Below the pieces are notes generated by a model, which was not told the origin of the DNA, made no database searches, and saw only the letters and a list, made by a program, of their open reading frames with translations. Below are positions 17,494 through 25,819 of a DNA stretch of 64,000 nt, piece after piece. The translations under genes were made by a program, and so were the position numbers. This stretch comes from Sulfidibacterium sp964456625 (lineage in GTDB: Bacteria; Bacteroidota; Bacteroidia; Bacteroidales; F082), in contig CAYWBO010000001.1 in the NCBI GenBank assembly GCA_964456625.1, positions 1 to 64,000 of the forward strand, read 5' to 3'. Within the stretch, counting starts at the first letter, position 1. Each line of letters starts with the position of its first letter.

Positions 17494-18408
17494 ATGAAGG
17501 ATTTCACAGTTAGTATTTTGGGAAACGGTTCGGCAGTTCCCACTGCTTATCAGAATCCCAGCAGCCAACTCGTCAAATATAAAAGTCTAAGGTTTTTGGT
17601 GGATTGTGGAGAAGGCACTCAAATGCAATTTATTAAATACGGTTTTTCATATCGGAATTTGTCTCATATTTTCATCAGCCACATGCACGGCGACCATTAT
17701 CTGGGACTGGCAGGACTGGTTTCTACGTTTCACCTTTTCGGGAGATCGGTACCATTACATATTTATGGGCCCAAACCGCTGGAGTCTGTGATTTTGCAGC
17801 AGTTTTTGATCTCTGATACACATCTTAAGTTTGAGCTTACTTTTCACCATCTCGAAGGCGAACAGTTGCTCTATGACGATCCGTACCTGCAGATCTTCAG
17901 CTTTCCGTTAAAACATAGTGTCCCTACATGGGGATTTCGTTTTCAGGAAAAACCAAATATGGACCGGAGGCTCAAAAAGGAGTTTGTGACTGAGTTTACG
18001 CCCAAAATTGATCAGATGCGGGAAATTAAGCGGGGAGCGGATTTTGTTTCGCCCAAAGGGAAGGTGTTTAAAAATAAGGATATTACCGTTAACGGACATC
18101 CGCCGCGGGCATTTGCATACTGTTCTGATACCCTGTACGACGAAAGCATTGTTTCGTACGTGAAAGGAGTGGATTTGCTATATCACGAAGCGACTTTCGG
18201 AACTGCAACGAAAGAAAAAGCACGTGAGAAAATGCATGCAACCGCCGCTCAGGCTGCGAATATAGCGAAGATGGCAGGTGCCAAAAGACTGTTGCTGGGA
18301 CATTTCTCTGCTCGGTTCTCCAAAAACTTATCCCCTCTGTTGACGGAAGCTCAGGATGTTTTTCCGCATACATTTATCAGCGAGCAGGGGAAAACCTACG
18401 AACTTTAG
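17494..18408 (+). CDS. rnz: Ribonuclease Z
   Basis: Metallo-beta-lactamase-fold endonuclease that trims tRNA 3' ends. The product is 304 residues from the ATG at 17494 (start MKDFTVSILGNGSAVPT, as usual in RNase Z). The zinc motif HMHGDH is at His63-His68, with further ligands expected in FAYCSDT, YHEATF and LGHFSAR. The region of about residues 150-200 is the flexible exosite arm. An ATG two codons upstream (17488) is possible. Its 3' end overlaps the convergent SRPBCC gene by 4 bp. Confidence 0.95.
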   Translation: MKDFTVSILGNGSAVPTAYQNPSSQLVKYKSLRFLVDCGEGTQMQFIKYGFSYRNLSHIFISHMHGDHYLGLAGLVSTFHLFGRSVPLHIYGPKPLESVILQQFLISDTHLKFELTFHHLEGEQLLYDDPYLQIFSFPLKHSVPTWGFRFQEKPNMDRRLKKEFVTEFTPKIDQMREIKRGADFVSPKGKVFKNKDITVNGHPPRAFAYCSDTLYDESIVSYVKGVDLLYHEATFGTATKEKAREKMHATAAQAANIAKMAGAKRLLLGHFSARFSKNLSPLLTEAQDVFPHTFISEQGKTYEL

Positions 18409-18950
18409 TGAGATTGTTTGGCTTCAGACATTTTCTTTAATTGCTCCAGCCCGTTCATCAGTGCAGGTTGCATGGAGTGTTGCATGATAAGCCCCAGCCA
18501 CCTTCCGAAAGGGTAGCTCAGGTTCTTTATGTGGAATTGCCAGTCTACATTAGTCTGGACCGAGTCTCCCGAAAGAGACCATTGTTCCACGGCACCTTGC
18601 TTTTCCCCAAATACCAATACGGCTTCCACATAACGGAAAGGCTCGCTTTTCTTGATCACTAGCCTGCGCAACACAGTGTCACCTTTGACCCAGATTCTTT
18701 GCGCACCAATACCTTCAGCGGGATCAGGAATGGAATCGGAGTCAATGGAATCGTTGGGGAACGGATCCCAGCGTTTCTGATTATGAATGTTGTTGATCTG
18801 CCCAAATACAGTTTGTGCAGGTGCCTGGATACCGATCGAGGCTTCAATATCTACATGATCTGACATGAAGATCGGAAAGATCAGAAAAATGGCAACGATG
18901 ACAATCGTAGCAGCGACGACAAGTTTTATAAAACTATATTTTTTGCCCAT
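18405..18950 (-). CDS. Membrane-anchored SRPBCC (polyketide cyclase-like) protein
   Basis: A 181-residue protein with one N-terminal membrane helix (about 7-28) and a START/SRPBCC domain beginning VDIEASIGIQAPAQTVFGQINNIHNQKRWDPF. The helical-grip fold binds hydrophobic ligands, but the ligand and role are unknown. The same arrangement (helix, short linker, SRPBCC domain) is common in Bacteroidota proteins annotated as polyketide cyclase. It is convergent with rnz, and 16 bp separate it from the upstream MalY-like gene. Confidence 0.8.
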   Translation of the reverse strand: MGKKYSFIKLVVAATIVIVAIFLIFPIFMSDHVDIEASIGIQAPAQTVFGQINNIHNQKRWDPFPNDSIDSDSIPDPAEGIGAQRIWVKGDTVLRRLVIKKSEPFRYVEAVLVFGEKQGAVEQWSLSGDSVQTNVDWQFHIKNLSYPFGRWLGLIMQHSMQPALMNGLEQLKKMSEAKQSH

Positions 18951-18966
18951 AACAGGGATCTTAATG

Positions 18967-20139
18967 TTAACCGAATGCTTTTTTCAGCTTTTCACAAGCC
19001 GTTTCGATAGTCTTAAACGGAGCAGCCAGGTTCATCCGTTGAAAGCCCTGTCCGCCCTGTCCGAATATTGTTCCGGGGCTCAGGCCCAGTCCGGCTTCAA
19101 AGATAAGCTTTCTTATTATTTCCTTGTCCGATAACCCCGTTTTCCCGAAATCAATCCATGCCAGGTAGGTTGCTTCCATCTCCGCAATTCCGATCTGCGG
19201 TAGCTCCGACTCCAGAAATGAAGCCAGAAATTCAAAATTTCGATTGACATATTGCATCAGCTGATCCACCCAGGAATCTCCGTTTTGGTAGGCTGCGACG
19301 GAGGCAGTATAGCCAAAGATGTTTCCTCTTGAAACATGGATCTGCTCGGTAAATTTCCTGAATTTCTCCCTTAACTCTTCATTTTGGATGATGATGGAAG
19401 AAGTGGCCAATCCGGCAATATTGAATGTTTTGCTGGGGGCGATGCACGTAACGGTCATATTGGCAATATCTTCCGATAAAGTGGCCGTTGGGATGTGGTG
19501 GTATCCCGGAATGATCAGGTCGTTATGAATTTCATCAGAGATGATGATGACATTATTCCGGATACAGATATCGCCCAACTTTTGCAATTCTTCCCGATTC
19601 CAGCATCTCCCGACCGGATTGTGCGGACTTGACAGCAGGATCATCTTCGCTTCTCTGGCTTTGGCCTCCAGATCATCGAAATCAATGGTATAACGACCTT
19701 CTTTAAAAATCAACTGATTTTCCAAGACTTTTCTGCCGTTTTGTTTGATGGAATCGGCAAAGGGGAAGTAGACCGGGGGTTGGATGATGATGCCGTCTCC
19801 TTTTTCTGTAAAAGCATGGATCGTAAAATTTACACCCGGAACCACGCCCGGGGCGAAGTGGATCCATTCTTTTAGGATATCCCAGTTATGGCGCGTCTGA
19901 ACCCATTTTATAACAGCGTCATAGTAGGCTTCCGACATGACCGTATAGCCGTAGATGGGATGCGAAGCTCTTTCTGAAACCGCCCTTGTGATGAATTCAG
20001 GCGTTTCAAAATCCATGTCTGCCACCCACATGGGGATAACATCTTCTTTGTCGAAGGTTTCCTTTCTTAAGTCGTACTTCACACAATCGGTATGCTCTCT
20101 TGGGACGATTGTATCAAAATCATATATCTTTTCGCTCAT
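18967..20139 (-). CDS. MalY/PatB family PLP-dependent aminotransferase/C-S lyase
   Basis: A 390-residue fold-type I PLP enzyme. The Schiff-base lysine is Lys237 in CIAPSKTFNIAGLA, and SPHNPVGRCW (171-180) and ISDEIHNDL (200-208) are further family motifs. The start DFDTIVPREHTDCVKYDLR and PMWVADMDFETP identify the MalY/PatB branch, whose members usually cleave cystathionine or related C-S bonds. Which substrate this one uses cannot be seen from the context. Confidence 0.9.
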   Translation of the reverse strand: MSEKIYDFDTIVPREHTDCVKYDLRKETFDKEDVIPMWVADMDFETPEFITRAVSERASHPIYGYTVMSEAYYDAVIKWVQTRHNWDILKEWIHFAPGVVPGVNFTIHAFTEKGDGIIIQPPVYFPFADSIKQNGRKVLENQLIFKEGRYTIDFDDLEAKAREAKMILLSSPHNPVGRCWNREELQKLGDICIRNNVIIISDEIHNDLIIPGYHHIPTATLSEDIANMTVTCIAPSKTFNIAGLATSSIIIQNEELREKFRKFTEQIHVSRGNIFGYTASVAAYQNGDSWVDQLMQYVNRNFEFLASFLESELPQIGIAEMEATYLAWIDFGKTGLSDKEIIRKLIFEAGLGLSPGTIFGQGGQGFQRMNLAAPFKTIETACEKLKKAFG

Positions 20140-20164
20140 AAAACATTTTAATAAAACAAGTTGT

Positions 20165-21055
20165 TTACCTGACGATATGCCATAACAACTTTATCCTGTT
20201 TATCCATTTCTCAGACAACGGAAGCCGGGGTTCAGGCAACGGACCCTTAAAATCTTCGCCTCGCCTCAGGTAATAATTTGTAAAACTCCGTGAAGTCATT
20301 CCGTATTTCTGAAGAAATTTATTTCTACCCCTGTTTTTCTTTACTCTTTTGGTAGATTTCGAACCGAAATGGTAAACCCTGCTTGCGCTCAGGCCTTTAA
20401 AATACCGGGCACCGGCTTGCCAGAATTTCATGGCCAGATCCGGATCGGAGTACATACCAGGAGAAAATTCAACACTCATCCCTCCAACCATATCCCAGAG
20501 TAGGGTCGGAATCAGCAGGGGAGGCCAGGTGCTTCCTGACCAATCCGATTTCTGAAACTCCCGGAAGGTTTCCAGGAGTTCCTCTTCCCTGAAAGACTCA
20601 AGGGAGTCTCCGTAGTCACCCACGATGGCGCAAGGGTTTTTTGTGTCGTGCGGTTCGATCATGGTGGATGAAAGCATAAACGCATGATGCGGAATATTTT
20701 TTATTTCATCCTGAAACACTTTATCCCAGTCAGGCAGCAAATACATATCATCGTTTACATAAACAACATAATCCGTTTCTATTAGAGGGGTGCACACATT
20801 TAAACCGTAGCAGATGCCCAGGTTCTCTTCTGAAAAGATATAATCGATATCCGGCTGCGAACGAATCCATTCCAATGTTCCGTCTTTTCCTTCATTAATT
20901 ACTACGATGATTTGATGTTTGAAACGGGAGTTTTGCCGAATGCTTTTGATACAGAGTTTAAGATAGGGGAGGTTGTTCCAGCTGGGTACCAAAAGAGAAA
21001 ATGTATAATCCTTATTTTCAGATTGTTTTACAGATTGGAGGGAATTAAAATTCAT
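20165..21055 (-). CDS. Family 2 glycosyltransferase
   Basis: A 296-residue GT-A fold enzyme: FSLLVPSWNNLPYLKLCIKSI, the nucleotide-sugar region IIVVINEGKDGT, and DYVVYVNDDMYL with the metal-binding D-D-M type motif. The acceptor is unknown. I start at the ATG at 21055; five codons upstream there is only a TTG. It stands apart from the large polysaccharide cluster and has no obvious partner. Confidence 0.85.
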   Translation of the reverse strand: MNFNSLQSVKQSENKDYTFSLLVPSWNNLPYLKLCIKSIRQNSRFKHQIIVVINEGKDGTLEWIRSQPDIDYIFSEENLGICYGLNVCTPLIETDYVVYVNDDMYLLPDWDKVFQDEIKNIPHHAFMLSSTMIEPHDTKNPCAIVGDYGDSLESFREEELLETFREFQKSDWSGSTWPPLLIPTLLWDMVGGMSVEFSPGMYSDPDLAMKFWQAGARYFKGLSASRVYHFGSKSTKRVKKNRGRNKFLQKYGMTSRSFTNYYLRRGEDFKGPLPEPRLPLSEKWINRIKLLWHIVR

Positions 21056-21232
21056 TGTGTCCGTGGGCAAAGTGAATATCTTAAAGGCTCAAATGTACAA
21101 AAAGAACAATTTGAAACCGGTCTTAATTAAATTTAAAACCCACACATTTGTGGTGGATAATTGTTGTATAGACAGGCGAGCTTTGAAGAATATTTCGAAC
21201 TTTGTCTTGATTTAAAATAAAAATCATACAGG

Positions 21233-21673
21233 ATGAAAGAAACTGATGCGGACAAAGCCCAGAGGTTGGCGCTTATCAAAGAAGGGATGTTAAATGCTAT
21301 GCCGGTAAATAAATTGTTGGGCGTAGTATTAGATCATATCGAAGAAGGGCATGTAGAAGTGCGTGTACCTTTTCAGAAGATCTTTGTGGGGGATTTCAGA
21401 AGAGGACTCTGGCATGGAGGAATATTAGCCAGTATTGCAGATACGTTGGGCGGCATTGTGGCTTTCAGCCTGGCGCACCTGAATGACCAGATCAACACTG
21501 TAGATATGCGCATAGATTACCTTCATGGGGCCGTGGAAGAAGATATTTATGGAACCGGCGTCCTGGTAAAATCAGGAAAGAGGATCATTCTGGTGGATGT
21601 GAAACTGTTTCAGAGGCATCAGGAGGAACCCGTGGCTGTGGCACGTTGTGCATACAGTATTCTAAGAAAGTAA
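21233..21673 (+). CDS. PaaI family hotdog-fold thioesterase
   Basis: A 146-residue hotdog protein. The segment LWHGGILASIADTLGGIVAFSLA is the family active-site helix, with the His-Gly-Gly turn and catalytic Asp. VDMRIDYLHGAVEEDIYGTGVLVKSGKRIILVDVKLF is the central beta-sheet. It probably hydrolyses acyl-CoA thioesters, of unknown chain. It is a lone plus-strand gene with a terminator shared with the convergent dnaN. Confidence 0.88.
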   Translation: MKETDADKAQRLALIKEGMLNAMPVNKLLGVVLDHIEEGHVEVRVPFQKIFVGDFRRGLWHGGILASIADTLGGIVAFSLAHLNDQINTVDMRIDYLHGAVEEDIYGTGVLVKSGKRIILVDVKLFQRHQEEPVAVARCAYSILRK

Positions 21674-21679
21674 GGCAAT

Positions 21680-21710
21680 AAAAAAGGAGGCTCAGCGCCT
21701 CCTTTTTTAT
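21680..21710. terminator. Bidirectional intrinsic terminator between the thioesterase gene and dnaN
   Basis: The stem GGAGGC / GCCTCC is flanked by A6 on one side and T6 on the other, so the hairpin can terminate both converging transcripts. Confidence 0.85.
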
Positions 21711-21724
21711 TTTTCGAAATGTCT

Positions 21725-22855
21725 TTATTTGGTGAGCATCACCGGCATGATCAGCATGATAATGTCTTCGGCCGCCGCATCGTTGGTGTCAGGAATAATA
21801 ATTCCGGCACGGTTCGGCGCTGAAAGTTCCAGATCAATATTCTCCGATTCCAGTGTGTTCAGAATCTCCTGCATAAATTTGGAGTTGAAGCCGATCTCGA
21901 TGTCGTCGCCTTCATAGTTGCAGCTCAGCCTTTCCTTGGCTTCGCTGGAATAATCAATATCTTCCGCTGTGAGCACCAGTTCCTTTCCTGAGATTTTAAA
22001 CCGTACCTGGTGCGTTGATTTACTTCCGAAAATAGCAACCCTGCGCAGGGCGTTTAAAAGGTTCTTGCGGTTGATCGACAGTTTGAAAGGATTCTTTGTC
22101 GGGATGACAGCCTCGTAATTGGGATACTTTCCGTCAATCAGGCGGCAGATCAAAGAAATATCATCAAACAAAATCATGGCATTGGTCTGGTTGTATTCCA
22201 TCACCACTTCCTGATCGGGATCATCGGGCATAATATTTTTCAGATGATTCAGGGGTTTCTTGGGGAGAATGAAAGTGAGACTCTTTCCCGGTTTCACATC
22301 GTGACGGGTATAGCGGACAAGCTTGTGTGCATCTGTGGAAATAAAGTTCAGCTGTTCTTCTTTCATCTCACAAAAGACGCCCGACAAAACAGGCCTCAAC
22401 TCATCGTTACCGGTTGCAAAAAGGGTTTTGTTGAAAGCATTTACAAGTAAAGAAGCATCCAGATTCAGGCTTTCCGTATCATTCATTACCGGGATCTGCG
22501 GAAACTCGTCACTCGGATGGCCGATCAGTTTATATTTTCCTTCTCCTGCCATCAATTCGATTTCCTGGGAATCCATTTTCACAGAAATCGTCACCGGGAT
22601 GTCCGGGAAGGTTTTCATGATCTCCAGCAGCATCTTTGCAGGGATGGCAATTTTACCGGGATCCTCAGCCATATCAACCTGTGCAACCACAGAAATAGTC
22701 GTTTCCAGATCGGATGCAGTTATTTTGAGCTTTTTGTCTTCGGATAATTCAAAGAGGAAATCCTCTAAAATGGGCAATGTATTACTGGAGCTCATCACCC
22801 CGCTAATTTTTTGCAAACTTTTTAAGAGTGTGGCACTTGAGATGATAAATTTCAT
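21725..22855 (-). CDS. dnaN: DNA polymerase III beta subunit (sliding clamp)
   Basis: The 376-residue processivity clamp has three clamp domains. The start MKFIISSATLLKSLQKISGVMSS and the segment NTLPILEDFLFEL are typical, and the C-terminus VMLTK has the short hydrophobic end lining the hydrophobic groove. I start at the ATG at 22855; nine further in-frame codons upstream overlap the -7 element at 22880-22887. It lies downstream of a response regulator gene in the same direction, with 174 bp between. Confidence 0.96.
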   Translation of the reverse strand: MKFIISSATLLKSLQKISGVMSSSNTLPILEDFLFELSEDKKLKITASDLETTISVVAQVDMAEDPGKIAIPAKMLLEIMKTFPDIPVTISVKMDSQEIELMAGEGKYKLIGHPSDEFPQIPVMNDTESLNLDASLLVNAFNKTLFATGNDELRPVLSGVFCEMKEEQLNFISTDAHKLVRYTRHDVKPGKSLTFILPKKPLNHLKNIMPDDPDQEVVMEYNQTNAMILFDDISLICRLIDGKYPNYEAVIPTKNPFKLSINRKNLLNALRRVAIFGSKSTHQVRFKISGKELVLTAEDIDYSSEAKERLSCNYEGDDIEIGFNSKFMQEILNTLESENIDLELSAPNRAGIIIPDTNDAAAEDIIMLIMPVMLTK

Positions 22856-22879
22856 AATGATAAGTTTACTTTGCTTAAA

Positions 22880-22887
22880 CAAAAATA
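22880..22887 (-). promoter_or_regulatory. -7 element of dnaN
   Basis: TATTTTTG on the minus strand, 24 bases upstream of the chosen ATG. A DnaA-box-like TTTTCCACA (22942-22950, fits TTWTNCACA) lies about 55 bases further upstream, on the plus strand; a single such match is weak evidence for DnaA control. Confidence 0.45.
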
Positions 22888-23029
22888 AGAAACGTAAAAA
22901 TAAAAATTTCCGCTCAATAATGTTTCAGTTTTGCAAATTAGTTTTCCACAGTTTTGTGAAGATTTCAAAGACCCTGAAACTTTTCTGCAAAGGAATAACC
23001 TTGCCACAAAATATGTTACGAACGGGTTT

Positions 23030-23428
23030 TTATATATCGAAATGTCTCTTGATTATTTGTATTAATTCAAGGGGTTTGTAGGGTTTGGTAAGATAGTCGT
23101 CCATCCCGCTTTCAAGACAGTGGTCACGGTCGTGTTCCAGCGCAAAAGCCGTGACGGCGATGATTACAACAGGCTTCTCAACGGAAATCTGCTTCTCGTA
23201 TTTTCTGATTTCCGCGGTGGTTTCTATACCGTTCATCAAAGGCATTTGGATATCCATCAGAATAAGGTCATAATCGTATTTCAGAAACTTTTCAATGGCA
23301 AGGCTTCCATTAGTTGCAAAGTCAACTTTAAAATTATATTTCTTCAATACGATCTCCGCAAACTTGGCATTCAGGTCATTGTCCTCGACAATTAATACTC
23401 TGAGCCGGTTCATTCCGCTATCTGTCAT
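23030..23428 (-). CDS. Single-domain response regulator
   Basis: A 132-residue receiver with nothing fused. The acidic pair is in VLIVEDNDLN, the phospho-acceptor Asp in LILMDIQMPLMNG, the Thr in AVTAFA and the Lys in DYLTKPYKP, so it should be phosphorylatable. I start at the ATG at 23428; the longer frame begins with TTG. It lies 40 bp after the kinase at 23469, whose own receiver lacks the Asp, so it is the natural phosphate acceptor. No output domain is present; it must act by protein contact. Confidence 0.9.
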   Translation of the reverse strand: MTDSGMNRLRVLIVEDNDLNAKFAEIVLKKYNFKVDFATNGSLAIEKFLKYDYDLILMDIQMPLMNGIETTAEIRKYEKQISVEKPVVIIAVTAFALEHDRDHCLESGMDDYLTKPYKPLELIQIIKRHFDI

Positions 23429-23468
23429 ATCCAAACTTCTGTTTTAAGAGCACTAAAATATCAAATTT

Positions 23469-24983
23469 TCATTGATTTATTGATATGTTCATGATATTAA
23501 ATAACTTTTCTTTATTTATGGGTTTCCCAATATAAGTTTTAAAACCTGCCTGAAGCATTCTGTCTTCAAGACTGATGTCGGCGATATCCGAAAGGGCTAC
23601 GAACGGAGTTTTCATGAATGCGGGATTGTCATTTTGCAATTCTTTTCTCAAATTAATACCGCCGCTCGCCTCTATAAAATCAATATTCAGTATAACAATA
23701 TCAAATGGATCGCTTGTCTTTCCGTTATTTTCAATGATCATATCCAGTTCCTTACGGCTTGTGGCAAATATTAAGTGAGGGACCTTCGGTAACATTTTAC
23801 GGATCAGCATGTTATTCAGATTGTCATTGTCGATAACCAGTACTTTGTTAACGCTGTGATTGAGCAGGTGCTCCGCTTTCTTTTCCTTGGATCTGCTACG
23901 GGTGGATGAGATCAGAGATTCGGCAACAGGCTTTGAAAGCGGAATGCTGATGGTGACGGTTGTTCCGGATGTTTTTTTCGATTCCAGCTTGATATTCCCC
24001 TCCATCAGTTCCAACATTTGTTTTACCAGCGGCAGTCCCAGACCGGCACCCTGGTAGGTCGTCTTTGAATAACCCAGACTCTGACGGCGGAAGGGCTCGA
24101 ATATCTTCTCATCCTGATATGCTGCGTCAATGCCTATTCCGGTATCTTTTACGGCGATGACCACCCGTTCGTTTTCCTCCTTCATAATGACTTTTATATA
24201 TCCGCTGTCGGTATATTTTATGGCATTATCCAGCAGGTTGGAAAGGATATGCTGCAACGCTTCCACATCCGTCGAAAACAGGGGCAGATCTTCATTCTGA
24301 AAAAACAGTTGCAGGCCTTTTTGCTTTGCCGCCGGTTCATAAGCGGCCTTTAATACTTCTATTAAATTGTTCAGGTTGCAATTCTGCATACCCAGGTTGA
24401 AAGTATTGGCTTCAATACGGCTGATGTCGATGATGTTATTCAGCAAATGCATCAGCGACTCGCCGCTTTTGCGGATATTTTCAGTGAATTCGTACAATTC
24501 TGCATTTTCTATTTTCGCAAAATCATTGCCCAGCAGATACGAAAAGCCCAGGATGTCATTCAGGTTCGTACGTAAAGTATGGCTGATGTTAGACAGCAGA
24601 ATGCTGTTCCGCTGTGCACTTTCGTGAGCCAAACTCAATGTAGCCTGCATGGACTTCAGGTTTTTCTCAAGATCCACCGCCTCCAGGGAGAGCATGGCCT
24701 TTTTTCGGGAAACGATATCTTCGGCGTGTTGCTTTATCTCTTCGATGGACTTTTCCGTTTTTTCTGTTTTTATTTCCAGGTCTGAAATCAACTGGGAAGA
24801 TTTTCGCTGTCTTCTTTTGAACAGAAACCAGGTGAGAAACAAAAGTCCCAGAACCACCGCAGAAAGAATGGTATATAAAAGATGGGGACCGATCGCTTCG
24901 CCTGAAACGGGGTTTGCTTTTAATGATCCCGCCATAAACATCAGGAAAAGAAATAAAATCCGGTAATCTAATAACCTTTTCAT
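23469..24983 (-). CDS. Membrane hybrid histidine kinase with degenerate receiver
   Basis: A 504-residue kinase: signal-like N-terminus (7-23), one membrane helix (about 35-55), coiled coil (about 65-120), HisKA with His135 in SNISHTLRTNLN, and HATPase_c (NLLDNAIKYTDSG; VKDTGIGID; GAGLGLPLV). The C-terminal receiver (376-504) has the acidic start VLVIDNDN and Lys487 in YIGKPIN, but the acceptor position in DIVILNID is Asn433. The next gene is an intact receiver. The start overlaps the upstream methyltransferase by 4 bp, tying the kinase to the end of the polysaccharide cluster. Confidence 0.9.
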   Translation of the reverse strand: MKRLLDYRILFLFLMFMAGSLKANPVSGEAIGPHLLYTILSAVVLGLLFLTWFLFKRRQRKSSQLISDLEIKTEKTEKSIEEIKQHAEDIVSRKKAMLSLEAVDLEKNLKSMQATLSLAHESAQRNSILLSNISHTLRTNLNDILGFSYLLGNDFAKIENAELYEFTENIRKSGESLMHLLNNIIDISRIEANTFNLGMQNCNLNNLIEVLKAAYEPAAKQKGLQLFFQNEDLPLFSTDVEALQHILSNLLDNAIKYTDSGYIKVIMKEENERVVIAVKDTGIGIDAAYQDEKIFEPFRRQSLGYSKTTYQGAGLGLPLVKQMLELMEGNIKLESKKTSGTTVTISIPLSKPVAESLISSTRSRSKEKKAEHLLNHSVNKVLVIDNDNLNNMLIRKMLPKVPHLIFATSRKELDMIIENNGKTSDPFDIVILNIDFIEASGGINLRKELQNDNPAFMKTPFVALSDIADISLEDRMLQAGFKTYIGKPINKEKLFNIMNISINQ

Positions 24984-25810
24984 CTTCTATATTCACCGTT
25001 GGGTTTTGAACATAAGAACAAATCCTCGTTCGGATTTAAGGCAAATCTTTTAAAATCAATAATATTGGCAAAATTCCAGTTTTGTTTTACCGTTTTCACA
25101 TCGAAACCTGCTTTTCGCAGTCTTTCCGGATAATCTTTCCCGTAAATACGCACATGGTCAAACTGTCCGAAAAATTTCTCCCTTTCTCTGGGCTCGGTAA
25201 TGGTGTTATCTTCGAAAGTTTCATCCAGAACCAGCGAGTAGGGGACCTGCAATATGGCTTGTCCGCCCGGTTTAAGCACCCTGAAAAGTTCGCTCATGGC
25301 CTTTGAGTCATCCGGGATATGCTCCAGCACATGGTTACAAAGGATCCAGTCGAACGTATCATCTTCAAGCTTCAGATCCAACAGGTCTTCCTCTTGAATA
25401 TTTTTATCGTAATATAGACCTTCTTTGTATTTAGTGGCGGGATAGTAGTCTAAAGTCGATGTTTTTTTGAAGGCTTTGTAAAGTGCAGGTTCCGGTGCTA
25501 TATGCATCACAAAGTGTTTCTTTTTAAAAAAGTTGCTTTCGTATTTCAGGTAAAGGTATACCAAACGGTCACGATCGGTACTCTGACACCTGGGACAAAC
25601 ATCGTTTTCTCGCCACCCACCACCTACGATTTGCTTTTCTGTAATCACGGGTAAATCAAATCCACCGGGAAGCATTTTCCGGAATTTATGCCCGCATACC
25701 GGACATTCAAACTGGCTTCCGGAATAGTAGATTCCCCTGAAATACAGCCAAATTTGCTTAAAACCCCTACCCAAAAATGCAGGTAATAATTTTTTAATCA
25801 GTTTTTTCAA
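24980..25810 (-). CDS. Class I methyltransferase with N-terminal zinc ribbon
   Basis: The 276-residue protein has a four-Cys zinc-ribbon-like module (Cys36, Cys39, Cys72, Cys75 in CPVC and CPRC) ahead of a SAM-dependent methyltransferase domain. DDTFDWILCNHVLEHIPDDSKAMSELFRVLKPGGQAIL gives the methyltransferase post-motifs; the glycine-rich motif I is poorly conserved (MHIAPEPALYKAF). The likely start codon is TTG. It sits 9 bp after the beta-helix gene, at the distal end of the polysaccharide cluster, and may modify a sugar. Confidence 0.82.
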   Translation of the reverse strand: MKKLIKKLLPAFLGRGFKQIWLYFRGIYYSGSQFECPVCGHKFRKMLPGGFDLPVITEKQIVGGGWRENDVCPRCQSTDRDRLVYLYLKYESNFFKKKHFVMHIAPEPALYKAFKKTSTLDYYPATKYKEGLYYDKNIQEEDLLDLKLEDDTFDWILCNHVLEHIPDDSKAMSELFRVLKPGGQAILQVPYSLVLDETFEDNTITEPREREKFFGQFDHVRIYGKDYPERLRKAGFDVKTVKQNWNFANIIDFKRFALNPNEDLFLCSKPNGEYRR

Positions 25811-25819
25811 AGCAGTAAA

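Noticed and set aside
22942..22950. Replication origin near dnaN
   Set aside because: Only one DnaA-box-like 9-mer is present, with no AT-rich unwinding region or box cluster, and dnaA is not adjacent.
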